This document shows, in pieces, positions 34,720 through 44,090 of a DNA stretch of 64,000 bases. The DNA comes from Bacillus sp. ISL-18. Its GTDB lineage: Bacteria > Bacillota > Bacilli > Bacillales > Cytobacillaceae. The notes beneath the pieces were generated by a model, which was not told where the DNA came from, searched no databases, and saw nothing but the letters and a program-made list of their open reading frames with translations. The first letter of the stretch is position 1, and each line of letters starts with the position of its first letter. The position numbers and the translations under genes were made by a program. The stretch is taken from NCBI RefSeq assembly GCF_018613415.1, contig NZ_JAGGQG010000010.1, positions 35,888-99,887 of the forward strand, read 5' to 3'.

Positions 34720-34848
34720 TTACCAATTACGTGTATTTTCAAGAAGTTGATCAATCTCCACTTTTTTCACTTTATTATTGTTTTTCTCAGATGTTAGATC
34801 TGAAGTAGCTTCTAGTAGTTGGTCGATATCGATTAATTTGATTCCCAT
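34720..34848 (-). CDS. Small hypothetical protein with an internal repeat, 42 aa
   Basis: A 42-residue protein with a perfect GGAGG seven bases before ATG and its own terminator. It contains a near-repeat of one segment: LIDIDQLLEATSD and VEIDQLLENTRN, separated by a Lys/Asn linker, and ends in Trp. No membrane segment. I do not recognise it. It could be a peptide regulator or a small sporulation or stress protein. Its own terminator and the promoter found further downstream argue against it being a simple leader peptide. Confidence 0.65.
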   Translation of the reverse strand: MGIKLIDIDQLLEATSDLTSEKNNNKVKKVEIDQLLENTRNW

Positions 34849-34942
34849 CACTAACCTCCATAGAACTTTTGTCAGTTACTCTCTACTAAACTATTCGAAG
34901 TTACTAGAGAGAATATGGGGGTTGTTTTCTACTATTTTCTTA

Positions 34943-36103
34943 TTAAGCTGTTACTTTTATATCTTTTTGGCTCTGGCTTTTTTTAAAAAAGTATTTCATC
35001 ATTGGTGGAGTAACGATTGTTGTAACAAGTACTACAATAACTAAAATAGCAAAAAGCTGTTGGCTTATTAAATCACTCTCAAGACCGATTGCAGCTATAA
35101 TTAAGGCCACCTCCCCCCTTGATACCATAGCCGCGCCAATTCCAAACGAGCTGTTCCAAGAGAATTTCGCCAATTTTGCACCTGCAGCAGCTCCAATCAA
35201 CTTTGTTAAGATTGCTAGAATACTAAGCCCAATGATTGTCATAAGATGTGGGGAAATTCCGTCAAAACTAACTTTTACTCCGATGGAAATAAAAAATACG
35301 GGTACAAAAAGTGAATAACTAATGGTTTCTACTTTTTTAAATACCTCATCTTTTAATTTGGTTAAGCTTGTGGCCAAGCCAGCAATATAGGCGCCAATTA
35401 TTGCTGCAACACCTGTTAACTCTGCCATATAGGCAAACAAAAAGCAGATGATCAGTGCACCGGAAATAACTGATTCTGTTACCTGTAAACGAGAAAATCT
35501 AGTTAAAACCCAAGGTACTAGCTTCCAAGCTGCCAATATCGCTCCACCGAAAAAGAGAGCCTTTTTCAATAAGATCATACTGAAATTTACCTCACCACCT
35601 GCCATGCTCATTAAAAAGGCCAGCGCGACAATGACTACGACATCATCGATAACAGCTGCACCTAAAATAGCTGTCCCCTCTTTTGACTGCATTTTGTTTA
35701 ATTCTTTAAGAGCCTGAACGGATATACTCACACTTGTCGCTGAGAGCAATAACCCTAAAAATGACGCTTCAAACGTAGACATATTCATGATGATTCCAGC
35801 TAAAAAACCTATAAAGAACGGAACGATTATTCCACTTATCCCTACGAAGGTTGAGGCCCTCCAAGAGCGTTTAAATTCATCTGCGTCAGTCTCCAAGCCT
35901 GCTATAAACATTAACAAAATAACACCAATCTGGCTGAATTCTTCCAGTATTTTCGTTTCGGAAACTAACCCAAATACAGCCGGACCTAAAAGGATTCCAA
36001 CAAGAAGTTTACCTAGAACTGAAGGCTGGCCTAATTTAACAGTAATAGCCCCAGCCACCTTAGAAGCAAATAATATAATAACTAACTCGAGAATGAAGTC
36101 CAT
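34943..36103 (-). CDS. Cation:proton antiporter (CPA2 family)
   Basis: A 386-residue antiporter with about 12 membrane segments. Family landmarks are GQPSVLGKLLVGILLGP and LFIAGLETD-like LLMFIAGLETDADEF. GAAVIDDVVVIVALAF carries the two consecutive Asp residues expected to bind cation (as in NhaA/NapA). It resembles GerN and other CPA2 proteins that export Na+ or K+; the ion is not decided. The ATG at 36103 is supported by AAAGGTGAAAAG. The longer frame to 36199 would run through a leader hairpin. Confidence 0.88.
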   Translation of the reverse strand: MDFILELVIILFASKVAGAITVKLGQPSVLGKLLVGILLGPAVFGLVSETKILEEFSQIGVILLMFIAGLETDADEFKRSWRASTFVGISGIIVPFFIGFLAGIIMNMSTFEASFLGLLLSATSVSISVQALKELNKMQSKEGTAILGAAVIDDVVVIVALAFLMSMAGGEVNFSMILLKKALFFGGAILAAWKLVPWVLTRFSRLQVTESVISGALIICFLFAYMAELTGVAAIIGAYIAGLATSLTKLKDEVFKKVETISYSLFVPVFFISIGVKVSFDGISPHLMTIIGLSILAILTKLIGAAAGAKLAKFSWNSSFGIGAAMVSRGEVALIIAAIGLESDLISQQLFAILVIVVLVTTIVTPPMMKYFFKKSQSQKDIKVTA

Positions 36104-36184
36104 CTTTTCACCTTTCCTTTCAAAATAATTAAAAAAGAATCTGTGTTTTAAACAACAGACTCTTTTTTTGTAAAAATAAACAGC

Positions 36185-36232
36185 AAAAAAGCCCATCAAC
36201 CAAAGGACATAATAATCCCTTGGTGACAGGCT
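36185..36232 (-). other. Leader hairpin with T-run of the CPA2 antiporter gene
   Basis: On the minus strand AGCCTGTCACCAAGGG pairs with CCTTTGGTTGATGGGCT (with mismatches) and is followed by TTTTTT. It starts about 25 bases after a predicted transcription start and 80 bases before the gene. It can be a conditional terminator or a copy of a dispersed GGTGACAGG-type palindromic repeat. Confidence 0.6.
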
Positions 36233-36262
36233 CCTCCAAAAACATACTATTTTATTAAGATT

Positions 36263-36291
36263 ATTATAACAAACTTTATCTTTAAAATCAA
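36263..36291 (-). promoter_or_regulatory. Predicted promoter of the CPA2 antiporter gene
   Basis: Minus-strand TTGATT and a perfect TATAAT separated by 17 bases, upstream of the leader hairpin. Confidence 0.65.
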
Positions 36292-36310
36292 CTCACAGGA
36301 ATAATTGGGT

Positions 36311-39300
36311 CTAATTCCACTTTCGCATCCTTTCAATGATGGTAACTTTCAGGAAGGTTATAAAAGTGGATTCTCCCTTTTGAACTTTTTGCTTATGCCA
36401 TTCATTAAAGCTGGCTATCGTTATAAGGATTAGCCCGGAAACCAGCAAATATGCCCACCAAGGCATGTTCCCCCAATAGGGTCTTGTTTGCAGGAAAACA
36501 TTTAACAGGAGCACGCCTGCCCCCACGAAAAAATACGATTTTATTTGGATAAACATACCGGCCACCAGTGATAACAAGGAAAGTGACCCTAAAATAATCG
36601 CATCATAGATGGTGCTGCTTGCCATTGCATCTTGGATTAAAATCAGTGATACGATTACCAAAACCAACCATTGAATTGCCTTGACCACCTCCACATATTT
36701 CTCCTTTAGACAACAACGGATGAAAATAACCATCAGGATAAAAGGAAGTACCTGTACCTCTCGCAGCCACAGTGACGGTATGTATATTGCGCTAATAATG
36801 GCATAATAGGGCTGTAACAAATAAGCGCCAGCTGCGATGGTTATAAAATCAGCCAATCCAGCAGGAACTCTTTTTCGTTGCAGCCAAAAAGAGAGGGCAA
36901 ACAACATTCCCGGCAATGCATGACTCCAAAGGTGCTGATTTTCTAAGAAATACATATACGCAAAGAACAAAAAAGCAATGACTGTATATCCGTCTATTTT
37001 CACTTCCAAAATTTTTGTACCTGGTTCATATACTTTTTTGTAAAGGAACTGACCTATAATTGTGAAGATCGTTCCAATTATGGCAAAGACAAGCATTTTT
37101 TCAGAAGCAGGCAAATCACCTGCGTACATGTACTCGATTGTGGCCAAGAAAGTAAAACCTAGTGGCACGAGTGCGATAATATCCCATTTTACTTTATACA
37201 AATAAATCAGTAACACCAAAACATATAGCCAAGTTATAAGATATGGCATGATTCCATATGGATAGACTATTAGCATCGAACCGATCCCCATTACGGAAAA
37301 TGGAACAAAATAAAATGTGGTTCTCCTTTTATATTCCTGATCAGCAAATTGGACCATTGCGAGCATTAGTCCACTGGTGATCGGGAACGCAAATTTCTCA
37401 TCAATAGAAAGATGCAAACTTTCCATCCCTGTAGAAATCACAAAAAATAATAACGTAAAACTTCCATATAGAAAAATCTTTATTTTCCATTCCTTAAAAG
37501 CTAATTTTGTGCTAACTGTATAACCTGCCAATGATAGTATAAAACAAAAGATGACATCGGTATGATACACAAACCAAGTAAATACAAGTGCAAGTGGCAA
37601 GATTAGGTGTCCGACCCACGCAAAAGCAGCCTCGAAGTCCGAATTCGATCGTCGATATAAAACAGCGATGACAAGGAGTAGGATAGCACCTACAGTCGGG
37701 GCTAATGCCTTTACCAGGTGATAAACAGCATAATTTTCTGTAATCGCATGGATAACTGAAAAATAACATAATATGGTCGTTATACTGATAAAATAAGCGA
37801 TCCACTTTGCTCCAATCCTATTATAAAAATAGGAATACATCCCTATTCCTGCGGCCATGACCAGAGGCTGAACCCAAGTGTAATTGATTGGACTAATAAA
37901 GGCTTGGAATATCGCGATTGTATAAAGAGATTGGGATACATACAGTGAATTCCTAGCAAAAACTTGTTTGGAAAGCTTTGCCCAGACCGCGCTTGAAAAT
38001 AACACCATGATTGCTCCGGCAGCGAAACTAATTGTAACTCCATATTCAGAATGATACGTAAGCGAGTTAACATTAAACTCCTCACCAAAAGCTGCAAAGG
38101 AAAGTCCAAGTGCACTAGGCAGAACCCAGGATGCCGCTTCCTTTAATAAATTTCTTTCTTGATATTGATGAAGTAAAAAGGCTGCCATTGCTAACAGTAT
38201 AAGCATCACTCCCAATTCCCACCAATAAAGAAGGAGAACCGCCATCATCATGGAAATAGCCATGATGGATAATCCAACCTCAACAGCTGCATGTCGGATC
38301 ATCTGCACATACTTTATTAACTGCAGGATCCCAAAGACACTAAGCAGAATAAACCCTGTTAAAAATACTCTCAGAGCCAAATTGATTTCTTCAAATGAAA
38401 TCATCATTAATGATATTCCTTCATAAATGCCTGTTGATAAAAAGAGTGAACTTAAATAAGGAAAAAGGGATCGAGAGCGATTATTGGTAAGGTAAATGAA
38501 ATTCACAGCCATAATAAAGTAGGCAATCATCAGTACAAAAGATGGCTGTTCAGAACGGAGCAGGAACCCTTCAAGACTAACATAAATAAAAGCCAAACCA
38601 GAGATGATGGCACTTGTGTATTGGAAGGCTTTGTCTAATGAAAATCTCTTTTCTAAAGTTCTCGGGACAAATACAATCCCAAATGCCACTAATGCGTAAA
38701 CAATGCCGCCTGCATATTCAAGAACACTATTCTCAACGAGCTGATAGACCCCATAAACCAACATGACCGTAAAAATAAAATGATACTCCTTCTTGCCCGT
38801 TACGTAGATCATTGATAAATAAATGACAGCAGTTAATAGGAGGTTAAAGCTATACATCACTTCATTATCAAACAGAAATAGCATAAAGAGGGTAGAAAGA
38901 ATTAAATTCACTTGGATAAATGGTATAAATTCTTTACTAAATAATTGAAGAAAGCTGATGGCTTTCACCCGATGGAAAACAACGACAAGTATTGCATTAA
39001 ATAGAATCATTCCTAAATAGAATAGATCCACTGTTAAATGGAGGGCTGCTAATAAAAAGGCAGCTCCCAGAGAAAGGGAAACAAAAGTGAACCAGACAAA
39101 TAATCGGGAATCCAAATTTTTAGCAAAGAGTATATATACGAAAAGAGAAAGAATGCTTCCAAGCATTCCAAGTAAATATCGTCCTCCACCAGCAATCGAT
39201 AAATACGAACCTAAGAGTCCAAACCAGCCTAAGGAGAGAATAAAAATAGGTAAGAATAAACTCCCTAACACGGTGAAAGCAAAAGCCGTTTTATCAATAT

Positions 39301-39730
39301 GCAGCACTTTTTTGGAAATGAAAGCCATTATGTAAAATAACAATGAAACAATGGCAATTGAGCCGCTTTTCATAAAATTTGTCATGGATTCCCAATTACT
39401 TGTTGCTACAAATAAACCACCGATTAATAGAAAAATAACCCCTATATTTAATGACCAGGTTATGTTTCTTTCCCGTACCTCTTCTGGCGAACGTGTCTTT
39501 TTAAGTTTGGCCGGTTTGGGAGATGAAGCGGGTAAGAGGCTGGATTGGAGTGAATCCGGCTTAGTTTTAAGGTTTAATTCATCTTCTTCATGTAGTAAAT
39601 CGATTTGGTATTGATGATGTGCCTTTGCCACTGTATCCACGATTTCATTTGTAAGATACCCTTCTTCTCTCAACTTATATAATTCATTCCTAAATATTCT
39701 TCTTCGCTCTTCTCTTCTATTGAGTTCCAT
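36311..39730 (-). CDS. Giant polytopic membrane protein (SCO7613-type)
   Basis: A 1139-residue protein with perhaps 30 or more hydrophobic segments from about residue 95 to the end, preceded by a soluble, charged N-terminal ~90 residues (NRREERRRIFRNELYKLREEGYLT, then a Ser/Pro linker). The repeated short helices and the ITWSLNIGVIFLLIGGLFVATSNW entry segment match the SCO7613 C-terminal-domain membrane family. Function is unknown. AGGGGAG precedes ATG. It is a single gene. Confidence 0.75.
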   Translation of the reverse strand: MELNRREERRRIFRNELYKLREEGYLTNEIVDTVAKAHHQYQIDLLHEEDELNLKTKPDSLQSSLLPASSPKPAKLKKTRSPEEVRERNITWSLNIGVIFLLIGGLFVATSNWESMTNFMKSGSIAIVSLLFYIMAFISKKVLHIDKTAFAFTVLGSLFLPIFILSLGWFGLLGSYLSIAGGGRYLLGMLGSILSLFVYILFAKNLDSRLFVWFTFVSLSLGAAFLLAALHLTVDLFYLGMILFNAILVVVFHRVKAISFLQLFSKEFIPFIQVNLILSTLFMLFLFDNEVMYSFNLLLTAVIYLSMIYVTGKKEYHFIFTVMLVYGVYQLVENSVLEYAGGIVYALVAFGIVFVPRTLEKRFSLDKAFQYTSAIISGLAFIYVSLEGFLLRSEQPSFVLMIAYFIMAVNFIYLTNNRSRSLFPYLSSLFLSTGIYEGISLMMISFEEINLALRVFLTGFILLSVFGILQLIKYVQMIRHAAVEVGLSIMAISMMMAVLLLYWWELGVMLILLAMAAFLLHQYQERNLLKEAASWVLPSALGLSFAAFGEEFNVNSLTYHSEYGVTISFAAGAIMVLFSSAVWAKLSKQVFARNSLYVSQSLYTIAIFQAFISPINYTWVQPLVMAAGIGMYSYFYNRIGAKWIAYFISITTILCYFSVIHAITENYAVYHLVKALAPTVGAILLLVIAVLYRRSNSDFEAAFAWVGHLILPLALVFTWFVYHTDVIFCFILSLAGYTVSTKLAFKEWKIKIFLYGSFTLLFFVISTGMESLHLSIDEKFAFPITSGLMLAMVQFADQEYKRRTTFYFVPFSVMGIGSMLIVYPYGIMPYLITWLYVLVLLIYLYKVKWDIIALVPLGFTFLATIEYMYAGDLPASEKMLVFAIIGTIFTIIGQFLYKKVYEPGTKILEVKIDGYTVIAFLFFAYMYFLENQHLWSHALPGMLFALSFWLQRKRVPAGLADFITIAAGAYLLQPYYAIISAIYIPSLWLREVQVLPFILMVIFIRCCLKEKYVEVVKAIQWLVLVIVSLILIQDAMASSTIYDAIILGSLSLLSLVAGMFIQIKSYFFVGAGVLLLNVFLQTRPYWGNMPWWAYLLVSGLILITIASFNEWHKQKVQKGESTFITFLKVTIIERMRKWN

Positions 39731-39927
39731 TTAAACTCCCCTCATTCCTTCAATTCAGGTGGTTTATGTAAATTATGGGATATTTTATAAGATTACCACT
39801 TTAGTGTAATTTTACACGATTTTATCTAAATTTCAATCCTTTTTCTTTTTCAACTATATTCGAGTTTACGTTTGGGGAAAATATCTGTATGATAAGAGAA
39901 TATTTGTTTTAAAAGAAGGAGTATTTT

Positions 39928-40410
39928 ATGCTGACATTTGATGAAAAACTAACAATTATTGAATCTTACCCGCAATTAGAACGAAAAGATGTTTCTCTAA
40001 AACGTATTAATTTTCAACTTCCAAACAGTATTTCCGATAAAAAGAATATTGTCTATCACTTACATCCAAATGGAAATGGCTTTGTTTATGCCGGCCACCT
40101 CGACCACTATGATACGGATGATAAAGGAATGGTCAATATCCGTGATTTTTCAGCTGAGCAGCTTCGGAGTATCTTAACTGAATCTATTGCTGGATTGTCG
40201 CACCAAGAAAAATCAATCAATGAAGAAGCCATTATTGGAGATTTAAAAGAAGAGCGCTGGGTTAATGAAGAGGGTAATGTTTTAGTTTTGCTTTATGAAA
40301 GTGAGGTTTGGAATATCTATTTTGGCTTAAACCTCGACGAAAGCTTTGATACCTACGAAGAAGCGATAGAATTCATGCGGGAAGAAGGATTTAAACCTGA
40401 ACAGAAATAG
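39928..40410 (+). CDS. Conserved hypothetical protein, 160 aa
   Basis: A soluble acidic protein of 160 residues starting MLTFDEKLTIIESYPQL, with GAAGGAG upstream. The middle (HPNGNGFVYAGHLDHYDTD) carries several His and Asp residues, and the second half is Glu-rich with an alternating hydrophobic pattern (VLVLLYESEVWNIYFGLNLDE). I do not recognise a named family. Its transcript converges with the HD-domain gene and shares a terminator with it. Confidence 0.72.
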   Translation: MLTFDEKLTIIESYPQLERKDVSLKRINFQLPNSISDKKNIVYHLHPNGNGFVYAGHLDHYDTDDKGMVNIRDFSAEQLRSILTESIAGLSHQEKSINEEAIIGDLKEERWVNEEGNVLVLLYESEVWNIYFGLNLDESFDTYEEAIEFMREEGFKPEQK

Positions 40411-40412
40411 AA

Positions 40413-40448
40413 CCAAAAAGGCTGTGCTAAATGTTAGCACAGCCTTTT
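40413..40448. terminator. Bidirectional terminator
   Basis: AAAAAGGCTGTGCTAA-ATG-TTAGCACAGCCTTTTT, a perfect stem between convergent genes. Confidence 0.92.
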
Positions 40449-40975
40449 TATTGTTTGTTGTATTCTTCATCAATCCATTGATCTAAACGCTTAATACTAT
40501 CTTTTGCACGATCGTATTCAATCGTACGATAATGATGCATGCCGCCTTCTTCTTCATCTTTCTCATCAGCCCATTTTACCACTTGCTGCAGAGGTGTTCT
40601 TATAATGTCATTTGAAGGTAAAAATGAGTCGGTATGAAAAAGAATCGCGAGCGCAATTGTTTTGGCCTTAATCGGGTTTTCCCCGAGGCGGATCAAAAGC
40701 TTATGTGCCCGTTCCGCCCCTTTTATTGGATGAATATCATTTTGTTTATATAGGTCATAATCCCATTTCCCGTTTTTATACCAAGTATAGTGCCCCATAT
40801 CATGAAGAAGCCCTGCTTTAGCCGCGATATCAACATCAAGCTGCTGTTCTTTACTCAAATGAAAAGCATGGTATGCTACCGCTATCGCATGGGCAAGTCC
40901 CGAGCGGTTTAAATACTTTTGGGCAATGCGGTGTTCAAATATATCCAATAAAGTTACATCTCTCATGCGATCCAC
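40448..40975 (-). CDS. HD domain phosphohydrolase
   Basis: A 175-residue metal-dependent phosphohydrolase of the HD superfamily. The metal ligands are visible as AHAIAVAYHAFHLSKEQ (first His), AGLLHDMGHYTW (HD dyad), then IKGAERAHKLLI and LAILFHTDSF (third and fourth His). It resembles YedJ/YpgQ-type nucleotide phosphohydrolases, but substrate is unknown. Start preceded by AGGAGTGGA. Confidence 0.87.
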   Translation of the reverse strand: MDRMRDVTLLDIFEHRIAQKYLNRSGLAHAIAVAYHAFHLSKEQQLDVDIAAKAGLLHDMGHYTWYKNGKWDYDLYKQNDIHPIKGAERAHKLLIRLGENPIKAKTIALAILFHTDSFLPSNDIIRTPLQQVVKWADEKDEEEGGMHHYRTIEYDRAKDSIKRLDQWIDEEYNKQ

Positions 40976-41056
40976 TCCTATCTGTTCCTAATTCTATTTC
41001 ACTTATTATATGCTAACCTGTCCCAAATGGCTATTTGTTTATAACATTCAATTACA

Positions 41057-41094
41057 TAAAAAAGAGAAGGACCTAGTTTGGTCCCTCTCTCAAG
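41057..41094 (-). terminator. Terminator of ltaS
   Basis: AGAGAgGGACCA-AACT-AGGTCCtTCTCT followed by TTTTTT on the minus strand. Confidence 0.85.
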
Positions 41095-43050
41095 TTAATT
41101 TGCTTCAGTTGTTTTTGTTGTTTTTCCCTTTGGTCCTAAATATTCATAGTCATTAGGATTTATTGGTGTATATCCTTCAGGCTTGTAGAATCTTAATAGG
41201 TCCTTATAAACAATTTCATCAGACATTTGTAATTCTGTTTTTACCTTTTCATCCACGCTCTTACATGGTGTATTATCATCTAAAAGTAATGTTGTTTGAT
41301 AAGAATAACATTTATCGTTTAGCTGAATACCATCTTGTGAAACAAAGTCACCATTTCTGAATAGCGCCCAATTGCGATGATCTTTAGATAGCAGGTCAGA
41401 ACCAAATTCCATATAATCCTTCGTATCAATACCTAATAAATGAAGTATAGTTGGACGAACATCCACTTCGCCGCCAATTTGATGCTGAATTCCACCTTTT
41501 ACACCTGGAACGTGGATAAATAAAGGTACTTGCTGGAGCTTCGCATTTATTGCCGGTGTAATCTCATCGACTCCCAATACCTTTGCCATTGCTTCATTAT
41601 GGTTTTCAGATATACCATAATGGTCACCGTACATAACAATGATAGTCTTATCATACAAACCATCTGCTTTTAAATCATTAAAGAACTGCTCAAAGGCCTG
41701 GTCCATATAATGGGCAGATTGGAAATACTGGTTAACGACTGAATCTCCGTAATCACCAGCAGGAAAATCAGTATCTTCCGGATCCATTTCAAACGGGAAA
41801 TGGTTAGACAATGAAATAAACTTTGTATAGAACGGCTGTTTTAAACTTTCAAGCATTGGAATGGATTCTTTAAAAAATGGTTTATCTTTCATACCATAGT
41901 TTTTAGTATTTTCATCCGTCATATTGTAGTACTCTGCATCAAAGAACTGATCATAACCAAAAGCTTTATAAATAACATTTCTGTTCCAGAATGTCTTATA
42001 GTTGCCGTGGAATACAGCGGAACTATAACCCTGTCCTTTCAGAATCGAAGGCATAGCTTGATAGGTGTTTTGTGCCTTATTTACAAAAACAGCCCCTTGT
42101 GCCATAGGATATAAGGAATTCTCCATTAGAAATTCAGCATCTGATGTTTTCCCTTGACCTGTTTGATGGTAAAAATTATCAAAATAGAAAGTACTTCCAT
42201 CGTGTGCCAATGAATTAAGAAATGGTGTAACCTCTTGACCGTTTGGCATCTTATAATCAATCATAAAGTTTTGGAATGACTCCATCGAGATATAAAGCAC
42301 GTTCATACCTTTTGCCTTACCAAAGTAAACAGGGTTTGGGGCGGCATAGTTAGCTTTCCGATAGTTCTCTACATCGGTTATATCACTGCTGTCAGCCAGT
42401 GCCCGCTGACTGGAGGACTTAATATTTTGAATCACATCATAAATCGTAAAGTTGTATGCACCCAAATATTTGACTAAATAGTTGCGGTCAAATGAACGCG
42501 TTAATAATTGCGGACGATCCTTTTCTGCTAATCCCAAGTTAAAAAGAAACGTTGTGATGGCAAACAAAAGTACAATTTTATAAGACTTTCTATTCGTGAC
42601 CGTCACCTTTTTAAAAACAGTTACTGCCAAAACAATTAAGATGATCGTATCAAGAAAATAAAAAATATCTAAAGGTGACATTAATGATAACGCACTATCA
42701 CCCAATTGCCCCGCATTTGTTTTAGTCTGCATTAAGACCGGTACCGTAATAAAGTCATTAAAAAAGCGATAATACGCTATATTAGCGTATAACAAGAATG
42801 ATAAAACGAAATTGATGATTACCATGACGAGTTTTGTATGTTTCTTAAAGAGCAAAGCTAAACCTAGAAAGAATAGCGCTGAACTTAATGGATTAATCAA
42901 CAATAAAAACTTCTGCAAATTATTATCAATTCCTAAGTTAAATTCAATTTGATAGGCCGCATATGTTTTGATCCAGAATAATAAAACGGCTATTACAAAG
43001 AATGAAATATGGCTGTTTTTTAATGTTTTAGGTAATTTAATTTTATTCAT
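41095..43050 (-). CDS. ltaS: Lipoteichoic acid synthase
   Basis: Polymerises glycerol phosphate from phosphatidylglycerol onto a lipid anchor at the outer face of the membrane. The 651 residues align very closely with B. subtilis LtaS (YflE). Five N-terminal membrane segments occupy about 1-190. The sulfatase-fold extracellular domain has the catalytic Thr in QTGQGKTSDAEF and Mn ligands in YISMESFQNF and VMYGDHYGISENH. The RALADSSD linker is the known processing region for signal peptidase. Single gene. Confidence 0.95.
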   Translation of the reverse strand: MNKIKLPKTLKNSHISFFVIAVLLFWIKTYAAYQIEFNLGIDNNLQKFLLLINPLSSALFFLGLALLFKKHTKLVMVIINFVLSFLLYANIAYYRFFNDFITVPVLMQTKTNAGQLGDSALSLMSPLDIFYFLDTIILIVLAVTVFKKVTVTNRKSYKIVLLFAITTFLFNLGLAEKDRPQLLTRSFDRNYLVKYLGAYNFTIYDVIQNIKSSSQRALADSSDITDVENYRKANYAAPNPVYFGKAKGMNVLYISMESFQNFMIDYKMPNGQEVTPFLNSLAHDGSTFYFDNFYHQTGQGKTSDAEFLMENSLYPMAQGAVFVNKAQNTYQAMPSILKGQGYSSAVFHGNYKTFWNRNVIYKAFGYDQFFDAEYYNMTDENTKNYGMKDKPFFKESIPMLESLKQPFYTKFISLSNHFPFEMDPEDTDFPAGDYGDSVVNQYFQSAHYMDQAFEQFFNDLKADGLYDKTIIVMYGDHYGISENHNEAMAKVLGVDEITPAINAKLQQVPLFIHVPGVKGGIQHQIGGEVDVRPTILHLLGIDTKDYMEFGSDLLSKDHRNWALFRNGDFVSQDGIQLNDKCYSYQTTLLLDDNTPCKSVDEKVKTELQMSDEIVYKDLLRFYKPEGYTPINPNDYEYLGPKGKTTKTTEAN

Positions 43051-43574
43051 AACATAATTCTCCTCTCACTTACCAATAAGCTCTGGTAAACGAACCTCAA
43101 TTACTATAACACACTTTCAAAAAAATTTAAAACATAAAATATGCCATTTTATGTATGAATCAAACTCTTTGCATATGTCATTTTTATGTGTTTTTCAACA
43201 TTATAGGACAACACCTATACCTGTCCATTTGGATAAATTCTCCTTTATACTATGACAGTTTTTTGGAGGACATGACTGTTCATTTCTCAAATATATATGA
43301 CGATCAGCGTGGTGGTTTTGTTTCACTATCATGAAAATGTTTTTCCTTGTCCCAGATATTTAATTATTCATTGCTGTTAACGATATGTCACCTATCATAA
43401 ACCTGAACTAAACTGATATGCAATAAGAATATAGACTTATCTTTTACTGATAGGTTACCGAATAAATATATAATTATTGGTAAGCATAAGTACGATGGAA
43501 GTTATAAAATATACTTTCACAAATAAATCATGAACTGATCGGCAAAACAAATGAATGAGCAAGGAAGTGAGCTT
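43051..43574. other. Intergenic region upstream of ltaS; no gene seen
   Basis: 524 AT-rich bases between divergent genes. They presumably hold the promoters for ltaS and the 62-aa gene. I find no convincing small gene or conserved RNA fold. A GGAGG at 43267 precedes only a 20-codon frame with too little spacing. Confidence 0.5.
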
Positions 43575-43763
43575 ATGCCTAGAAAGAGGCCGGAGTTTAC
43601 AAAAAGTCCGTATTTTGTTGAAGAACCAGGAAATTGGCATTTAAAACCTGGGGCTCCGAAGGAGATGCAACTGGAACTTGAAAACTATCTTAGCAGCCTA
43701 GAGGAATTACACGAAGATGGAACAATAAACGGTAACCAAATTGATATTTATTCTACTCATTAA
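43575..43763 (+). CDS. Small hypothetical protein, 62 aa
   Basis: Starts at ATG 43575 (MPRKRPEFTKSPYFVEEPGNW) with AAGGAAGTGA upstream; an in-frame ATG at 43551 is ahead of that site. Basic N-terminus, Pro-rich middle and an acidic helical second half (ELENYLSSLEELHEDG). It precedes the spore gene sspH in the same direction; its own role is unknown. Confidence 0.68.
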   Translation: MPRKRPEFTKSPYFVEEPGNWHLKPGAPKEMQLELENYLSSLEELHEDGTINGNQIDIYSTH

Positions 43764-43838
43764 TATATAATAGAACAAAACGGTTACAATACAGTAGTAA
43801 ACCCTTTAAATTACTCTAAAGACTAGGAGTGAAAAAAA

Positions 43839-44018
43839 ATGAATGTGAATCGAGTAAAACAAATTTTGTCCTCTTCTGCTGATATTGAAGTTAAATATAA
43901 CGGAACTTCCGTTTGGATTGATCAGTTAAATGAAGATGGAAGAACAGCCACTGTTCATTTACGAGGACCGCTTGAAGAGCGATCAATTGTAGAGATTCAT
44001 GAGTTAATGGAAGATTAA
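43839..44018 (+). CDS. sspH: H-type small acid-soluble spore protein
   Basis: A 59-residue protein, exactly the usual SspH length, with the family pattern MNVNRVKQILSSSADIEVKYNGTSVWI then an ATVHL segment. SspH-type proteins are made in the forespore and stored in the spore core. AGGAGTG lies before ATG. Its terminator follows immediately. Confidence 0.85.
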   Translation: MNVNRVKQILSSSADIEVKYNGTSVWIDQLNEDGRTATVHLRGPLEERSIVEIHELMED

Positions 44019-44023
44019 ATCTA

Positions 44024-44058
44024 TTGCCATCTTTTCGCTGAAAAGATGGTTTTTTTAT
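44024..44058 (+). terminator. Terminator of sspH
   Basis: CCATCTTTTC-GCT-GAAAAGATGG followed by TTTTTTT. Confidence 0.92.
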
Positions 44059-44063
44059 GAATA

Positions 44064-44090
44064 AAAAAGAGCAGGACAATTCCTGCTCAT
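44064..44090 (-). terminator. Terminator of the 53-aa gene
   Basis: GAGCAGGA-ATTG-TCCTGCTC followed by TTTTTT on the minus strand, abutting the stop codon. Confidence 0.88.

Noticed and set aside
36104..36199. N-terminal extension of the CPA2 antiporter
   Set aside because: The extension is encoded by the leader hairpin and T-run; a good ribosome-binding site precedes ATG 36103, where family homology begins.
43256..43340. 20-codon frame after GGAGG at 43267
   Set aside because: Spacing between GGAGG and ATG is only two bases and the peptide has no recognisable feature.
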